The position numbers and the translations under genes are program-made. The notes beneath the pieces were generated by a model. It was not told the DNA's origin. It saw only the letters and a list, made by a program, of their open reading frames with translations, and ran no database searches. A stretch of 64,000 nt of DNA, taken from the NCBI GenBank assembly GCA_965242495.1, contig OZ251446.1, positions 1,054,001-1,118,000 on the forward strand, given 5' to 3'. Shown here in pieces: positions 51,147 to 61,045 of this stretch (position 1 is the stretch's first letter; every line of letters starts with the position of its first letter). This stretch comes from CBDESN01 sp965242495. Lineage in GTDB: Bacteria > Pseudomonadota > Alphaproteobacteria > MPNO01.

Positions 51147-53666
51147 GTGTTGGAGCTGAAGGAATACCAGACCGGCGCGCTCGACGCCTTCGTCCGCTGG
51201 CGCGACGCGCTGGCGGAAGCGGAGCGGAAATCGCAGGACGGGATCGCCGCGCTCGAAACGGCCGGAGTCGCCGTTCCCGACGAACTCCGCGACTGGCCGA
51301 GAGCCGCCTGGAAGGAGCTGGCCCGCGCCGGCGGCGTCGCCGCCGCGGCGGGAGACCATGTGAGCCGCACCGACGAGGCCGGGCGGCCGATCCCGCATGT
51401 CTGCCTCAAGCTGCCGACCGGCGGCGGCAAGACCCTGCTCGCCGCCGCCGCCCTGGAGCGGCTGGACCGGCAGACGGGTCTGACGCTCTGGATCGTCCCT
51501 ACCCGCGCCATCTACGAACAGACTTGGGCCACGCTCCGCAATCGGGAGCATCCCTACCGGCAGATGCTGGAGCGCACCAGCGGCGGGCGGGTCAAGCTGC
51601 TGGAGAAGGACGAGCCCTTCGCCGCCGCGGACGCGGAGCATTACCTGTGCGTCATGCTGCTGATGCTGCCCGCGGCCAACCGGCAAAGAGGGCGGGAGTT
51701 CCTGCGGATGTTCCGCGACTCGGGGCGCTATCCGACCCTGTTTCCCGACGACGACGATGCGTTCGGCGACGCCAGGCTGCTGCGCGATCATCCCGATCTG
51801 GAGCGCGTATCCGCCAACGGCCCGGTCAAGCACAGCCTGTTCAACGTCTTCAAGATGCTGCGCCCGGTGGTGATTCTGGACGAGGCGCACAAGGCGTACG
51901 GGCCAAGGCGGGAGACGGGCGAGGAGTTCGCGCGCGCGGTCAGCCGCCTCGATCCCCGGATGGTGATCGAACTGTCCGCCACGCCCAACCGCGGCGTCAG
52001 CAACCTGCTGGTCGACGTGACCGGCCTGGAGCTGAAGGCCGAGGAGATGATCAAGCTGCCGGTGCAGGTGACTTCCTTGCGTCAGGTCGAGTGGCGATAC
52101 GTGCTGGCGCAGGTCCATCAGGAGCTGGAGCGGCTGGACGCCGAGGCGCAGTCGTTGCAGGAAGGCGAAGACCGCTACATTCGCCCGATCGCGGTGGTTC
52201 GGGTGGAGCGCACCGGCAAGGAGCAACGGGACGGCGAGCGCATCCACGCCGAGGACGCGCGCGAATATCTGGTGCGGAATCTGGGCGTTCCCGCCGGAGC
52301 CGTCGCGGTCAAGTCGGCCGAACGCGACGAGCTGGCCGGAATCGACCTCCTGTCGCCGTTCTCGCCGGTGCGCTGGATCGTCACCAAGGCGGCGCTGGCG
52401 GAAGGTTGGGACTGCCCCTTCGCCTATGTGCTGGCGATTCTGGACCACACGACGGCGCAGCGGGCCATCACCCAGCTGGTCGGCCGGGTCATGCGCCAGC
52501 CGCAGGCGCGGCGCACCGGCTGGGAAGCCCTCGACCGATGCTACGTCTATTGCTGGAACACCGATGTGGGCGAGGCGGTGAAGCAGGTCAAGCGGGGGCT
52601 GGAGGACGAAGGGCTGACCGGGCTGGGCGACGAGGTCGTCTCGAGATCGTCGGATACCCGCCGCGTCGAGGCGCGGCGGCGCGCGCCGTTCCGCGGCAAG
52701 GACGTCTTCCTGCCGCTGGTCCTGCACGAAGACGCCGACGGCTGGCGCGAACTGGACTATCTCCGCCATATCCTGCCGGCGATCGACTGGGAGGCCATCG
52801 ACGCGCCGGATGCGCAGGACAGCAAAGTCGAGGCGGCGATTCGCCAATCGGCGATCGTCGACGTCGACGATGCGCCGTCGGCCGTCCATCCGGAGCAGGA
52901 GCTGGAGATCGACCGGACCGTGAAGCTGTCCTGGTTCGCCCGCCGCCTCTCCGACCTCGTCCCCAACGCGTGGCAGGCGGCGCGCATCGCGCAATGCTTG
53001 CTGGAAAATCTGCGGGCGGCCGGCCAAACCGACGATACGATCCACGGCCGGCGCTCCTATCTGACGTATGCGTTGCGCAAACACGTGACGGCGGCGATCG
53101 AGACGCAGGCGGAGCGCGCGTTCGTCGAGAAACTCGGGCGGCGGGAGATCCGCTTCGATCTGGAGGCCGGCCGGCCCAACTTCCGCATGGCTGATCGCTA
53201 CGAGCTGACCGTGCCCGAGGACGCCGGCCTGTTCGCCCGGAAAGACGGAACGCCGCTGCAGCTCAGCCTGTTCGAGCCGATCTACGTCCAGCAGTTCGAC
53301 TCCGCCCTGGAGCGCAGCTTCGCCCTCTATCTCGACGAGCAGAAGGCGTTGCGGTGGTGGCATCGCGTGGCCATGCGCCAATCGGGCGGCAATTATCTCA
53401 AGGGTTGGAAGCAGGAACGCATCTGGCCCGATTTCGTGGCGCTGGGCGGCGGGACCGCCCGTCGCCCGCATCTGCTCGTCTTCGAGACCAAGGGCCGCCA
53501 TCTCGACAACCCCGACGCCGCGTATAAGCGGCGCGTTCTGGAGGCCCTGGAAGGCGCGTTCAACTGCGGAACGATGACCGTGCGGGACGGCCCGGGCGTC
53601 TTCCGGCTGGTGTTCGACGAGGCCGAATTCCCGGCGGCCCTCGCCGGGCTGGACGAGGCCGGATAG
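51147..53666 (+). CDS. res: Second type III restriction subunit (Res), DEAD/DEAH helicase-nuclease
   Basis: An 839-residue SF2 restriction subunit partnering the preceding mod. Motifs: Walker A LPTGGGKTLLAAAAL near residue 90, DEAH VVILDEAHKAYG near 245, motif III ELSATPNRG, motif VI QLVGRVMRQPQ, and a C-terminal nuclease with IWPDFVAL and LLVFETKGRHL (PD-ExK). All appear intact. GTG 51147 is seven bases past the mod stop. If mod is truly broken, an active Res would be without its obligatory specificity subunit and thus silent. Confidence 0.92.
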   Translation: MLELKEYQTGALDAFVRWRDALAEAERKSQDGIAALETAGVAVPDELRDWPRAAWKELARAGGVAAAAGDHVSRTDEAGRPIPHVCLKLPTGGGKTLLAAAALERLDRQTGLTLWIVPTRAIYEQTWATLRNREHPYRQMLERTSGGRVKLLEKDEPFAAADAEHYLCVMLLMLPAANRQRGREFLRMFRDSGRYPTLFPDDDDAFGDARLLRDHPDLERVSANGPVKHSLFNVFKMLRPVVILDEAHKAYGPRRETGEEFARAVSRLDPRMVIELSATPNRGVSNLLVDVTGLELKAEEMIKLPVQVTSLRQVEWRYVLAQVHQELERLDAEAQSLQEGEDRYIRPIAVVRVERTGKEQRDGERIHAEDAREYLVRNLGVPAGAVAVKSAERDELAGIDLLSPFSPVRWIVTKAALAEGWDCPFAYVLAILDHTTAQRAITQLVGRVMRQPQARRTGWEALDRCYVYCWNTDVGEAVKQVKRGLEDEGLTGLGDEVVSRSSDTRRVEARRRAPFRGKDVFLPLVLHEDADGWRELDYLRHILPAIDWEAIDAPDAQDSKVEAAIRQSAIVDVDDAPSAVHPEQELEIDRTVKLSWFARRLSDLVPNAWQAARIAQCLLENLRAAGQTDDTIHGRRSYLTYALRKHVTAAIETQAERAFVEKLGRREIRFDLEAGRPNFRMADRYELTVPEDAGLFARKDGTPLQLSLFEPIYVQQFDSALERSFALYLDEQKALRWWHRVAMRQSGGNYLKGWKQERIWPDFVALGGGTARRPHLLVFETKGRHLDNPDAAYKRRVLEALEGAFNCGTMTVRDGPGVFRLVFDEAEFPAALAGLDEAG

Positions 53667-53807
53667 CGCCGGGGCAGGCTCCGCCGGCGGCGGCGAGTCG
53701 GCCTTCCGGCTTGCGGGCGAAGGGCCCGCGCCATATATCCCTTGGGCATCCATCCTTCGGGTATCCCCGGGGCGGATGCGCCGCCCGCCGGCCGCAGGGT
53801 GAAAGCC

Positions 53808-55049
53808 ATGGACGACGCCTTCTATCGCATCAAGCGACTGCCGCCCTACGTCTTCGCCGAGGTGAACGCGATGAAGGCCGCGGCGCGCGCCGCCGGCGAA
53901 GACATCGTCGATCTCGGTATGGGAAACCCCGACCGCCCCTCGCCGCCCCACGTGGTGGAGAAGCTGGTCGAGACCGCCCGCAACCCGCGCACCCACCGCT
54001 ATTCCAACTCGCGCGGCGTCCCCGGCCTCCGCCGCGCGATCGCCGCCTATTACGGTCGGCGCTTCAACGTCGACCTCGACTTCGAAACCGAGACCATCGT
54101 CACCCTGGGATCCAAGGAGGGCCTCGCCAATCTCGCCATGGCGATCGCCAGCCCGGGCGACGTGGTGGTGGTCCCCAACCCGACCTACCCGATCCATGCG
54201 TTCGGCTTCATCATCTCGGGTGCCGCGCTGCGCCACATCCGGGTCGGCGAGGGCATCGACTACATCCGCGAGCTCGACCGGGCGGTGCGCTACTCGGTGC
54301 CGCCGCCGGTCGCCGTGGTGGTCAACTACCCCGCCAACCCGACGGCCGCGGTCACAGACCTCGCCTTCTACGAGGAGCTGGTCGCGTTCTGCCGGCGCGC
54401 CGGCCTCTACGTCATCTCCGACCTCGCCTATGCCGAGATCTATCTCGACGACGAACCGCCGCCCTCGATCCTCCAGGCGCGGGGCGCCAGGGACATCGCG
54501 GTCGAGTTCACCTCGACCAGCAAGACCTACTCGATGCCCGGCTGGCGGATCGGCTTCGCCGCCGGCAACCGGGCGCTGATCGCCGCGCTCGCGCGGGTCA
54601 AGTCCTATCTCGACTACGGCGCCTTCACCCCCATCCAGGTGGCCGCGACCGCGGCGCTCAACGGGCCGCAGACCTGCGTCGACGAGATCCGCGACACCTA
54701 CCGCCGCCGCCGCGACGTCCTGGTCGAGAGCTTCGCCGCCGCCGGCTGGGCCGTGCCGCCGCCGCGGGCCACGATGTTCGCCTGGGCGCCCATCCCGCCC
54801 GCCTTCGCCGGGCTCGGCTCGGTCGAGTTCGCCAAGCGCCTGCTGAGCGAAGCCAAGGTCGCGGTCTCGCCCGGCCTCGGTTTCGGCGAACACGGCGAAG
54901 GCTTCGTGCGGATCGCCCTGGTGGAGAACCGCCACCGCATCCGCCAGGCCGCCCGCAACGTCAAACGCTTCCTCGCCGCCGCGGAAGAGACTGCGCACGG
55001 GGCGGAACGGGCGCCGGACCGCGCGGAACCGCGCGCCGTCGCCTCTTGA
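53808..55049 (+). CDS. alaC: Alanine transaminase-type PLP aminotransferase
   Basis: A 413-residue class I aminotransferase, AlaC-like (glutamate-pyruvate transaminase). Signatures: LPPYVFAEVNAMKAAARAAG, DLGMGNPDRPSP, YSNSRGVPGLRRAIA, VVVNYPANPTAAV, and the PLP lysine in FTSTSKTYSMPGWRIGFAA. ATG 53808 begins the conserved MDDAFYRIKRLPPY. The next gene, hom, starts within its stop codon (TTGA); alaC-hom-glpX-recJ is a conserved alphaproteobacterial order. Confidence 0.92.
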   Translation: MDDAFYRIKRLPPYVFAEVNAMKAAARAAGEDIVDLGMGNPDRPSPPHVVEKLVETARNPRTHRYSNSRGVPGLRRAIAAYYGRRFNVDLDFETETIVTLGSKEGLANLAMAIASPGDVVVVPNPTYPIHAFGFIISGAALRHIRVGEGIDYIRELDRAVRYSVPPPVAVVVNYPANPTAAVTDLAFYEELVAFCRRAGLYVISDLAYAEIYLDDEPPPSILQARGARDIAVEFTSTSKTYSMPGWRIGFAAGNRALIAALARVKSYLDYGAFTPIQVAATAALNGPQTCVDEIRDTYRRRRDVLVESFAAAGWAVPPPRATMFAWAPIPPAFAGLGSVEFAKRLLSEAKVAVSPGLGFGEHGEGFVRIALVENRHRIRQAARNVKRFLAAAEETAHGAERAPDRAEPRAVAS

Positions 55050-56344
55050 ACCCGCCGTTCCGAGTCGCCGTCGCCGGCCTCGGCACCGTCGGCGCGGGCG
55101 TCGTCCGGCTGCTGCATGAACGGGCCGGAGCGCTCGCCCGGCGCTGCGGGCGGACGCTGACGGTGACCGCGGTCTCGGCGCGCGACCGCGGCCTGGACCG
55201 CGGCGTCGATCTCGGCGGCGCGGCGTGGTTCGACGACCCGGCGGCGATGGCGGCCGACGCCGACGTCGACGCCGTGGTCGAGCTGATCGGCGGCGAGGAC
55301 GGCGTCGCCAAGGCGGTCTGCGACCGGGCCATCGCCGCCGGGCGCCACGTCGTCACCGCCAACAAGGCGCTGCTCGCCCGCCACGGCGCCGCGCTCGCGC
55401 GCGCGTCGGAGGCCGCCGGCGTGGCGCTCTGCTTCGAGGCCGCGGTCGCCGGCGGCGTCCCGATCGTCAAGGCGCTCCGCGAAGGCCTCGCCGGCAACCG
55501 GTTGAGCCGCGTCTACGGCATCCTCAACGGCACCTGCAACTACATCCTGACCTCGATGCGCGAGACCGGGCGCGATTTCGGCGACGCGCTCGCCGAGGCG
55601 CAGGCCCTGGGCTACGCCGAAGCGGATCCGGGGTTCGACGTCGACGGCATCGACGCCGCCCACAAACTCGCCATCCTGACCAGCGTCGCCTTCGGCCGCG
55701 AGGTCGATTTCGACGGCGTCCACGTCGAGGGCATCCGGCGGGTTTCGGCGGAGGACATTGCATTCGCCGAAGAACTGGGATACCGGATCAAGCTGTTGGG
55801 AATCGCGCGGCGAACGGAGCAAGGCATCGAACAGCGCGTGCATCCCTGCATGGTCGGGCTGGAAGCGCCGATCGCCCATGTCGAGGGCGTGTTCAACGCG
55901 GTCGTCGCCGAGGGCGATTTCGCCGGCACGACGGTCTACGAAGGGCGCGGTGCCGGCGCCGGCCCCACCGCCTCGGCGGTCGCGAGCGATCTGGTCGACG
56001 TCGCGCGCGGCAACCGCATCCCGGCCTTCGCTCTGCCCGCGGCCGAACTCGCGCCGGCCGACACCGCGCCCATGGACCGGCATTTCGGGGCGTATTACCT
56101 TCGCCTGATGGTGCTCGACCGGCCGGGCGTGATCGCCGACGTGTCGGCGGCCTTGCGCGACCAGCAGGTGTCGATGGAATCGATGCTCCAGCGCGGCCGC
56201 GATCCGGGCGAGCCGGTGCCGGTCGTCATCACGACGCACGAGACGCGGGAGGCGGCGATGACCCGCGCGCTGGCGGAGATCGGCCGTCTCGACACCGTGG
56301 TCGAGCCGCCCTGCATGATCCGCATCGAACCGTTGAACAGATGA
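55046..56344 (+). CDS. hom: Homoserine dehydrogenase
   Basis: A 432-residue enzyme converting aspartate semialdehyde to homoserine for threonine and methionine synthesis. NAD-binding VAVAGLGTVGAGVVRLL at the N-terminus; TANKALLARHG; the catalytic region GILNGTCNYILTSM and PGFDVDGIDAAHKLAIL; and a C-terminal ACT domain (YYLRLMVLDRPGVIADVSAA) for allosteric feedback. The start is TTG 55046, overlapping the alaC stop. Confidence 0.95.
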   Translation: MNPPFRVAVAGLGTVGAGVVRLLHERAGALARRCGRTLTVTAVSARDRGLDRGVDLGGAAWFDDPAAMAADADVDAVVELIGGEDGVAKAVCDRAIAAGRHVVTANKALLARHGAALARASEAAGVALCFEAAVAGGVPIVKALREGLAGNRLSRVYGILNGTCNYILTSMRETGRDFGDALAEAQALGYAEADPGFDVDGIDAAHKLAILTSVAFGREVDFDGVHVEGIRRVSAEDIAFAEELGYRIKLLGIARRTEQGIEQRVHPCMVGLEAPIAHVEGVFNAVVAEGDFAGTTVYEGRGAGAGPTASAVASDLVDVARGNRIPAFALPAAELAPADTAPMDRHFGAYYLRLMVLDRPGVIADVSAALRDQQVSMESMLQRGRDPGEPVPVVITTHETREAAMTRALAEIGRLDTVVEPPCMIRIEPLNR

Positions 56345-56356
56345 CGCCGAAGGGGG

Positions 56357-57352
56357 ATGGCCGTGGCTGAGCAGGACGGCATGGACCGCAACCTGGCCCT
56401 GGAGGTCGTCCGCGTCACCGAGGCGGCGGCTCTTTCCGCCTCCCGGCTGATGGGCCGGGGCGACGAGCGGGCCGCCGACCAGGTCGCGGTCGATGCGATG
56501 CGGAAGGCGCTCAACAGCCTGGCGATCGACGGCGTCGTCGTCATCGGCGAAGGCGAACGCGACGAAGCGCCGATGCTCTATATCGGCGAGCGGGTCGGGA
56601 CCGGCGCCGGACCCAAGATCGACGTCGCCCTGGATCCGCTCGAAGGGACCACGATCACCGCCAAGGGGCTGACCAACGCGCTCGCCGTCGTCGCCATGGC
56701 CGAAGAGGGCGGATTCCTCAACTCGCCCGACGTCTACATGGACAAGATCGCCGTCGGCGGCGGCCTTCCGGACGGCATCGTGGACCTCGACCGGGAGCCG
56801 GCCGACAACCTCCGCAGCCTCGCCGGAGCCAAGGGCGTCGAGGTCGCCGATCTGGTCGCCTGCATCCTCGACCGGCCGCGCCATGAAGAACTCATCGCCA
56901 AGGTCCGCGAGGCGGGCGCCCGGATCATGCTCATCTCCGACGGCGACATCAGCGGCGTGATCGCCACCTCGCAGCCGGAGAGCGGCGTCGACGTCTATAT
57001 CGGCGTCGGCGGCGCGCCCGAGGGCGTCCTCGCCGCGGCGGCGCTGCGCTGCATCGGCGGGCAGATGCAAGGTCGGCTGAAATTCCGCAACGACGACGAG
57101 CGGAGTCGCGCCGGGCGCTGCGGCATCGTCGATTTCGACCGCAAATACGCGCTGGAGGAGCTGGCCGGCGGCGACGTCATGTTCGCCGCGACCGGCGTCA
57201 CCAACGGCTCGCTGCTGCGCGGCGTCCGGCGCTATGCCGGCGGCGCGGCGACCCATTCGCTGATCATGCGCTCGCGCTCGGGCACGGTCCGCTATATCGA
57301 GGCGCGGCACAACTTCGTCCGCAAGACCGGTTTCGGTCCGGTCGACCGATAG
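56357..57352 (+). CDS. glpX: Class II fructose-1,6-bisphosphatase
   Basis: A 331-residue gluconeogenic phosphatase. Metal and substrate motifs: VVIGEGERDEAPMLYIGE, DVALDPLEGTTITAKG, MDKIAVGGGLP, ISDGDISGVIAT and GVGGAPEGVLAAAAL. Follows hom after 12 nt in the conserved operon. Confidence 0.95.
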   Translation: MAVAEQDGMDRNLALEVVRVTEAAALSASRLMGRGDERAADQVAVDAMRKALNSLAIDGVVVIGEGERDEAPMLYIGERVGTGAGPKIDVALDPLEGTTITAKGLTNALAVVAMAEEGGFLNSPDVYMDKIAVGGGLPDGIVDLDREPADNLRSLAGAKGVEVADLVACILDRPRHEELIAKVREAGARIMLISDGDISGVIATSQPESGVDVYIGVGGAPEGVLAAAALRCIGGQMQGRLKFRNDDERSRAGRCGIVDFDRKYALEELAGGDVMFAATGVTNGSLLRGVRRYAGGAATHSLIMRSRSGTVRYIEARHNFVRKTGFGPVDR

Positions 57353-57383
57353 CCCGCGCCGCGCGCCGAGACGGGACTCGATC

Positions 57384-59180
57384 GTGACCGAAAGGCCGGA
57401 GGACGCCCCCGGCGCCGCGGCCGTCCTCGACGTGGACCGGTCGGTCACCGGCCGGCGCTGGCGGCCCCGGCTCGACGACGACCGGTTGGCGCTGGCGCTG
57501 GCGCAGCGGCTGGCCCTGCCCGAGATCGTGGGCCGGGTCATGGCGGCGCGCGGCGTGGGCTTCGACGAGGCGGATTCGTATCTCGCGCCCCGGCTGCGCG
57601 ATTCGCTGCCCGATCCGTCGCATCTGCTCGGCATGGACGCCGCCGTGGACCGGCTGATGCGCGCGATCGCCGACGGCGAGACCGTCGGCGTGTTCGGCGA
57701 CTACGACGTCGACGGGGCGACCTCGGCGGCCCTGTTGACCCGGTTCTTCGCCGCGCTGGGGCGGGAGACGCGCGTCTACGTCCCCGACCGGCTGAAGGAG
57801 GGCTACGGCCCCAATATCGGCGGCCTGACCGCCCTGCAACGGGAGGGGGTCTCGGTGGTCGTCACCGTGGATTGCGGGACCACCGCCTTCGCGCCGCTCG
57901 CCGAGGCCGCGGCGCAGGGGCTCGACGTGATCGTCGTCGATCACCATATCGGCGAGCCGCTGCTGCCCGACGCCGTCGCCGTGGTCAACCCCAACCGGCT
58001 CGACGAGACCAGTCCGCACCGCCAGCTGGCCGCGGTCGGCGTCGCGTTCCTGATGGTGGTGGCGCTCAACCGCGCGCTGCGCGCCGCCGGCTGGTACGGT
58101 CAGGGCCATGCCGAACCCGATCTGATGTCGTGGCTCGATCTGGCGGCGCTGGGGACGGTCTGCGACGTGGTCCCGCTGACCGGCCTCAACCGGGCGATCG
58201 TGGCCCAGGGGCTGCGGGTCATGGCGCGGCGACGCAACGCCGGGCTGGCCGCGCTCGCCGACGCGGCGAAGCTCGACGAACGGCCCGACGCCTATCACGC
58301 CGGCTTCGTCCTCGGCCCGCGGGTCAATGCCGGCGGCCGCGTCGGCGAGTCCGGAATCGGCGTCCGGCTGCTGACCACTGACGACGGCGCCGAGGCCGCC
58401 GCCCTGGCGGCGAAGCTCGAAGGCTTCAACCGGGAGCGGCAGCAGATCGAGGCCGAGGTCCTGGCCGCGGCGCTGCCTGCGGCCGAGGCCCAGGCCGGAG
58501 ACCCGCTGATCCTCGTCGCCGCGCCGGACTGGCATCCGGGCGTGATCGGGATCGTCGCCGGGCGTCTGCGCGAACGCTTCCATCGGCCGGTCTGCGTGAT
58601 CGCGATCGCCGACGGCGTCGGCAAGGGATCGGGCCGTTCGATCCCGGCGGTCGCGCTCGGCGACGCCGTGATCGCCGCCCGCCAAGCGGGTCTCCTGATC
58701 AACGGCGGCGGCCATGCGGCGGCGGCCGGGTTCACGGTCGAGGCGGGGCGGCTGGGCGAGCTGCGCGGGTTTCTCGCCGACCGCATCGAACGCCAGACCG
58801 GCGGAAGCCCGCCGGTCCCCGAACTCGCGTTCGACGGCGCGCTGACCCCGGCGGCGGCCACGTTCGAGCTCGTCGAGCTGCTCGACCGGACCGGGCCGTT
58901 CGGCGCCGGCAATCCGCGGCCCCGCTTCGCCGTCCCGGCGGCGACTGTGATCCGGCCCGAGACCGTCGGCAACGGCCACGTCCGCTGCTTCGTCGCCGGC
59001 GCCGCCGGCGGGCCGCGTCTGAAGGCGATCGCCTTCCGCAGCGCCGACAACGAGCTGGGCCGCGCGCTCCTGCAGACGGCCGGCGCGCCGCTCCATCTCG
59101 CCGGCCATCTGCGCGGCGACAGCTGGGGCGCCCGGCAGAGCGCGCAGCTCGTCGTCGAGGACGCCGCGCCGGTGCGGTGA
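57384..59180 (+). CDS. recJ: Single-stranded-DNA-specific exonuclease RecJ
   Basis: A 598-residue 5'-3' ssDNA exonuclease for recombination and mismatch repair. The DHH-family metal motifs are intact: VGVFGDYDVDGATSAALL, VVTVDCGTTAF, IVVDHHIGEPLLP, and the DHHA1 domain motif INGGGHAAAAGFTVE. Start at GTG 57384. The stop overlaps the start of the DUF2062 gene (GTGA). Confidence 0.95.
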   Translation: MTERPEDAPGAAAVLDVDRSVTGRRWRPRLDDDRLALALAQRLALPEIVGRVMAARGVGFDEADSYLAPRLRDSLPDPSHLLGMDAAVDRLMRAIADGETVGVFGDYDVDGATSAALLTRFFAALGRETRVYVPDRLKEGYGPNIGGLTALQREGVSVVVTVDCGTTAFAPLAEAAAQGLDVIVVDHHIGEPLLPDAVAVVNPNRLDETSPHRQLAAVGVAFLMVVALNRALRAAGWYGQGHAEPDLMSWLDLAALGTVCDVVPLTGLNRAIVAQGLRVMARRRNAGLAALADAAKLDERPDAYHAGFVLGPRVNAGGRVGESGIGVRLLTTDDGAEAAALAAKLEGFNRERQQIEAEVLAAALPAAEAQAGDPLILVAAPDWHPGVIGIVAGRLRERFHRPVCVIAIADGVGKGSGRSIPAVALGDAVIAARQAGLLINGGGHAAAAGFTVEAGRLGELRGFLADRIERQTGGSPPVPELAFDGALTPAAATFELVELLDRTGPFGAGNPRPRFAVPAATVIRPETVGNGHVRCFVAGAAGGPRLKAIAFRSADNELGRALLQTAGAPLHLAGHLRGDSWGARQSAQLVVEDAAPVR

Positions 59181-59812
59181 CGACGATGCGGGAGACGGCG
59201 GCGAACAGGAGGACCCGCGAGCGGTGGGCTTGCGCCATGCGCCTCTCGCGCCTCGCCCGCTACCACCTGATCGTTCCTCTGAAGCGCAGCCGGCATCCGC
59301 CGGATTACGTCGCGCGCGGCGTCGCCGTCGGGCTGTTCTGGGCGCTGACGCCCACGGTGGGCGTGCAGATGGCGATCATCCTCCTGCACTGGCTCGTCGT
59401 CCGCCGGCTCGGCCGATGGGAGTTCAACGCCATCCACGCCATGTTGTGGACCTGGGTCACCAACGTCTTCACCCTGCTGCCGTTCTACTACGCCTTCCAC
59501 GTCACCGGCCAGGTCATGCTCGGCCGTTGGGACGATCTCACCGGGTATCGGGGCTTCGTCCGCCTGAGCGAGACCAGGCTCGACCCGGTGAGCTGGGGCG
59601 CCGACCCGAGCCGATGGCTGGAGACGCTGTCGGTCTACGCCGACGTCGTCTTCGCCGGCTGGGGGTTGGCGCTGCTCGTGGGCTCGGCGCCCTACGCCGC
59701 CCTCGGCGCATGGCTCGGCTACGCCTGGGCGCTCCGCTTCGTCACCGGCCATCGCCGCGTGCGGGTGGATCGCCGCCTGCGCCGTCACGCCGCCGGTCTC
59801 GAATCCGGTTGA
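59177..59812 (+). CDS. DUF2062 membrane protein
   Basis: A 211-residue inner-membrane protein with three or four hydrophobic segments and the DUF2062 signature PDYVARGVAVGLFWALTPTV followed by VTNVFTLLPFYYAFHVTG. Function unknown. GTG 59177 overlaps the recJ stop by 4 nt; a start at the internal ATG (MRLSRLARYHL, 59237) is also possible because homology begins there. Confidence 0.85.
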   Translation: MTTMRETAANRRTRERWACAMRLSRLARYHLIVPLKRSRHPPDYVARGVAVGLFWALTPTVGVQMAIILLHWLVVRRLGRWEFNAIHAMLWTWVTNVFTLLPFYYAFHVTGQVMLGRWDDLTGYRGFVRLSETRLDPVSWGADPSRWLETLSVYADVVFAGWGLALLVGSAPYAALGAWLGYAWALRFVTGHRRVRVDRRLRRHAAGLESG

Positions 59813-59848
59813 TTTTTCCGCCGCCGCCGATTACTTGTCGGAATCGCT

Positions 59849-59924
59849 GACCCCATCGTCTAGAGGCCTAGGACATCACCCTTTCAAGGTGAAGACACGG
59901 GTTCGACTCCCGTTGGGGTCGCCA
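59849..59924 (+). tRNA. tRNA-Glu (anticodon TTC)
   Basis: A complete cloverleaf: acceptor GACCCCA pairing with TGGGGTC, a D-arm, anticodon loop CTTTCAA with anticodon TTC closed by CACC/GGTG arms, and T-arm CGGGTTCGACTCCCG. A discriminator G and encoded CCA follow. Reads GAA/GAG glutamate codons. Confidence 0.97.
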
Positions 59925-60038
59925 GACGGCGCTTCCCGACCGGCGGCCGGCCGCGCCCGCGGCGCGGCGACAATCGGCGCGGCGTGGGGTAGCGTCGCCC
60001 CGCGCCGACCAGGGATGCCCAACCGGGGATGCATCGCC

Positions 60039-61040
60039 ATGACCGCCATCGAAGAGCCGCTGCAAGACATCGCGCATCTCGGCCATATCGAACTGCTGAC
60101 TCCGAAGCCCGACGAGAGCCTGTGGTACTTCACCGAAGTGCTGGGGATGGAGCGCGTCCATGGCGAAGGCCGGTCGGCTTGGCTCCGCTGCTATGGCGAC
60201 TATGCCGCGGCGACGCTCAAGCTGACCGAGGCCCCGCAGGCCGGCGTCGGACATATCGCCTGGCGCGCCGTCAGCCCGCAGGCGCTCGAACGCCGCGCCC
60301 GGGCGATCGAACGGACCGGACTCGGCGTCGGCTGGTCCAACGGCGATTTCGGCCACGGCGAATGCTATCGCTTCCGCGATCCCGACGGGCATCTGATGGA
60401 GGTCTATTACGAGGAGGAGCGCTACGTCGCCCCCGATCATCTGCGCTCGACGCTGTTGAACCTGCCGATGAAGTACACCGGGCGCGGGGTGGGCGTCAGG
60501 CGCACCGACCATCTCGCGGTCCTGTGCAAGGACGTGGCCCGCAACCGCGCCTTTGCGGCCGAGCAGCTCGGACTCAAGCTCCACGAGCAGGTGATCTACG
60601 AGAACGGGACGCGGGAGATCGGCTCCTGGATGAGTTCGACCAACTCGCATCACGAGCTCGCCTACATCCTCGACGTGAAGGGTATGCAGGGCCGACTGCA
60701 CCACGTCTCGCTGTGGCTCGACCATCGCGACGAGGTGATCCGGGCCGCCGACATCATGACCGAGAACGGCGTCTTCATCGAGGCCGGGCCGTCGAAGCAC
60801 AACAACTCGCAGGCCTTCTACCTCTATTCCTTCGAGCCGGGCGGCAACCGGGTCGAGGTCTATACCAGCGGCTTCTTCGTCTTCGCGCCCGATTTCGAGC
60901 CCGTCGTCTGGGACGAGGAGACGCGCGGCGCCGGCGTCTACTGGGGGGCGGCGCTGCCGGACAGCTTCCTCGACTACGGCACGCCGGCGACCGACGCCGG
61001 CGCGCAAGACCGGGGCGTCCCCGTGTTCGACCCGCAGTAG
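60039..61040 (+). CDS. Extradiol ring-cleavage dioxygenase (catechol 2,3-dioxygenase family, type I)
   Basis: A 333-residue two-domain vicinal-oxygen-chelate dioxygenase. The Fe(II) ligands of the catalytic C-terminal domain are visible: histidine in RRTDHLAVLCKD (residue ~158), histidine in GRLHHVSLWLDH, and glutamate in GGNRVEVYTSGFF. The N-terminal domain (HLGHIELLTPKPDESLWYF) is the usual repeat. It opens catechols next to a hydroxyl group. It starts a probable operon with the dehalogenase 5 nt downstream. Confidence 0.92.
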   Translation: MTAIEEPLQDIAHLGHIELLTPKPDESLWYFTEVLGMERVHGEGRSAWLRCYGDYAAATLKLTEAPQAGVGHIAWRAVSPQALERRARAIERTGLGVGWSNGDFGHGECYRFRDPDGHLMEVYYEEERYVAPDHLRSTLLNLPMKYTGRGVGVRRTDHLAVLCKDVARNRAFAAEQLGLKLHEQVIYENGTREIGSWMSSTNSHHELAYILDVKGMQGRLHHVSLWLDHRDEVIRAADIMTENGVFIEAGPSKHNNSQAFYLYSFEPGGNRVEVYTSGFFVFAPDFEPVVWDEETRGAGVYWGAALPDSFLDYGTPATDAGAQDRGVPVFDPQ

Positions 61041-61045
61041 CCCCG

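Noticed and set aside
50748..54998. A 1416-codon minus-strand frame over res 2 and alaC
   Set aside because: Antisense to two well-supported genes; same shadow effect of GC-rich DNA.
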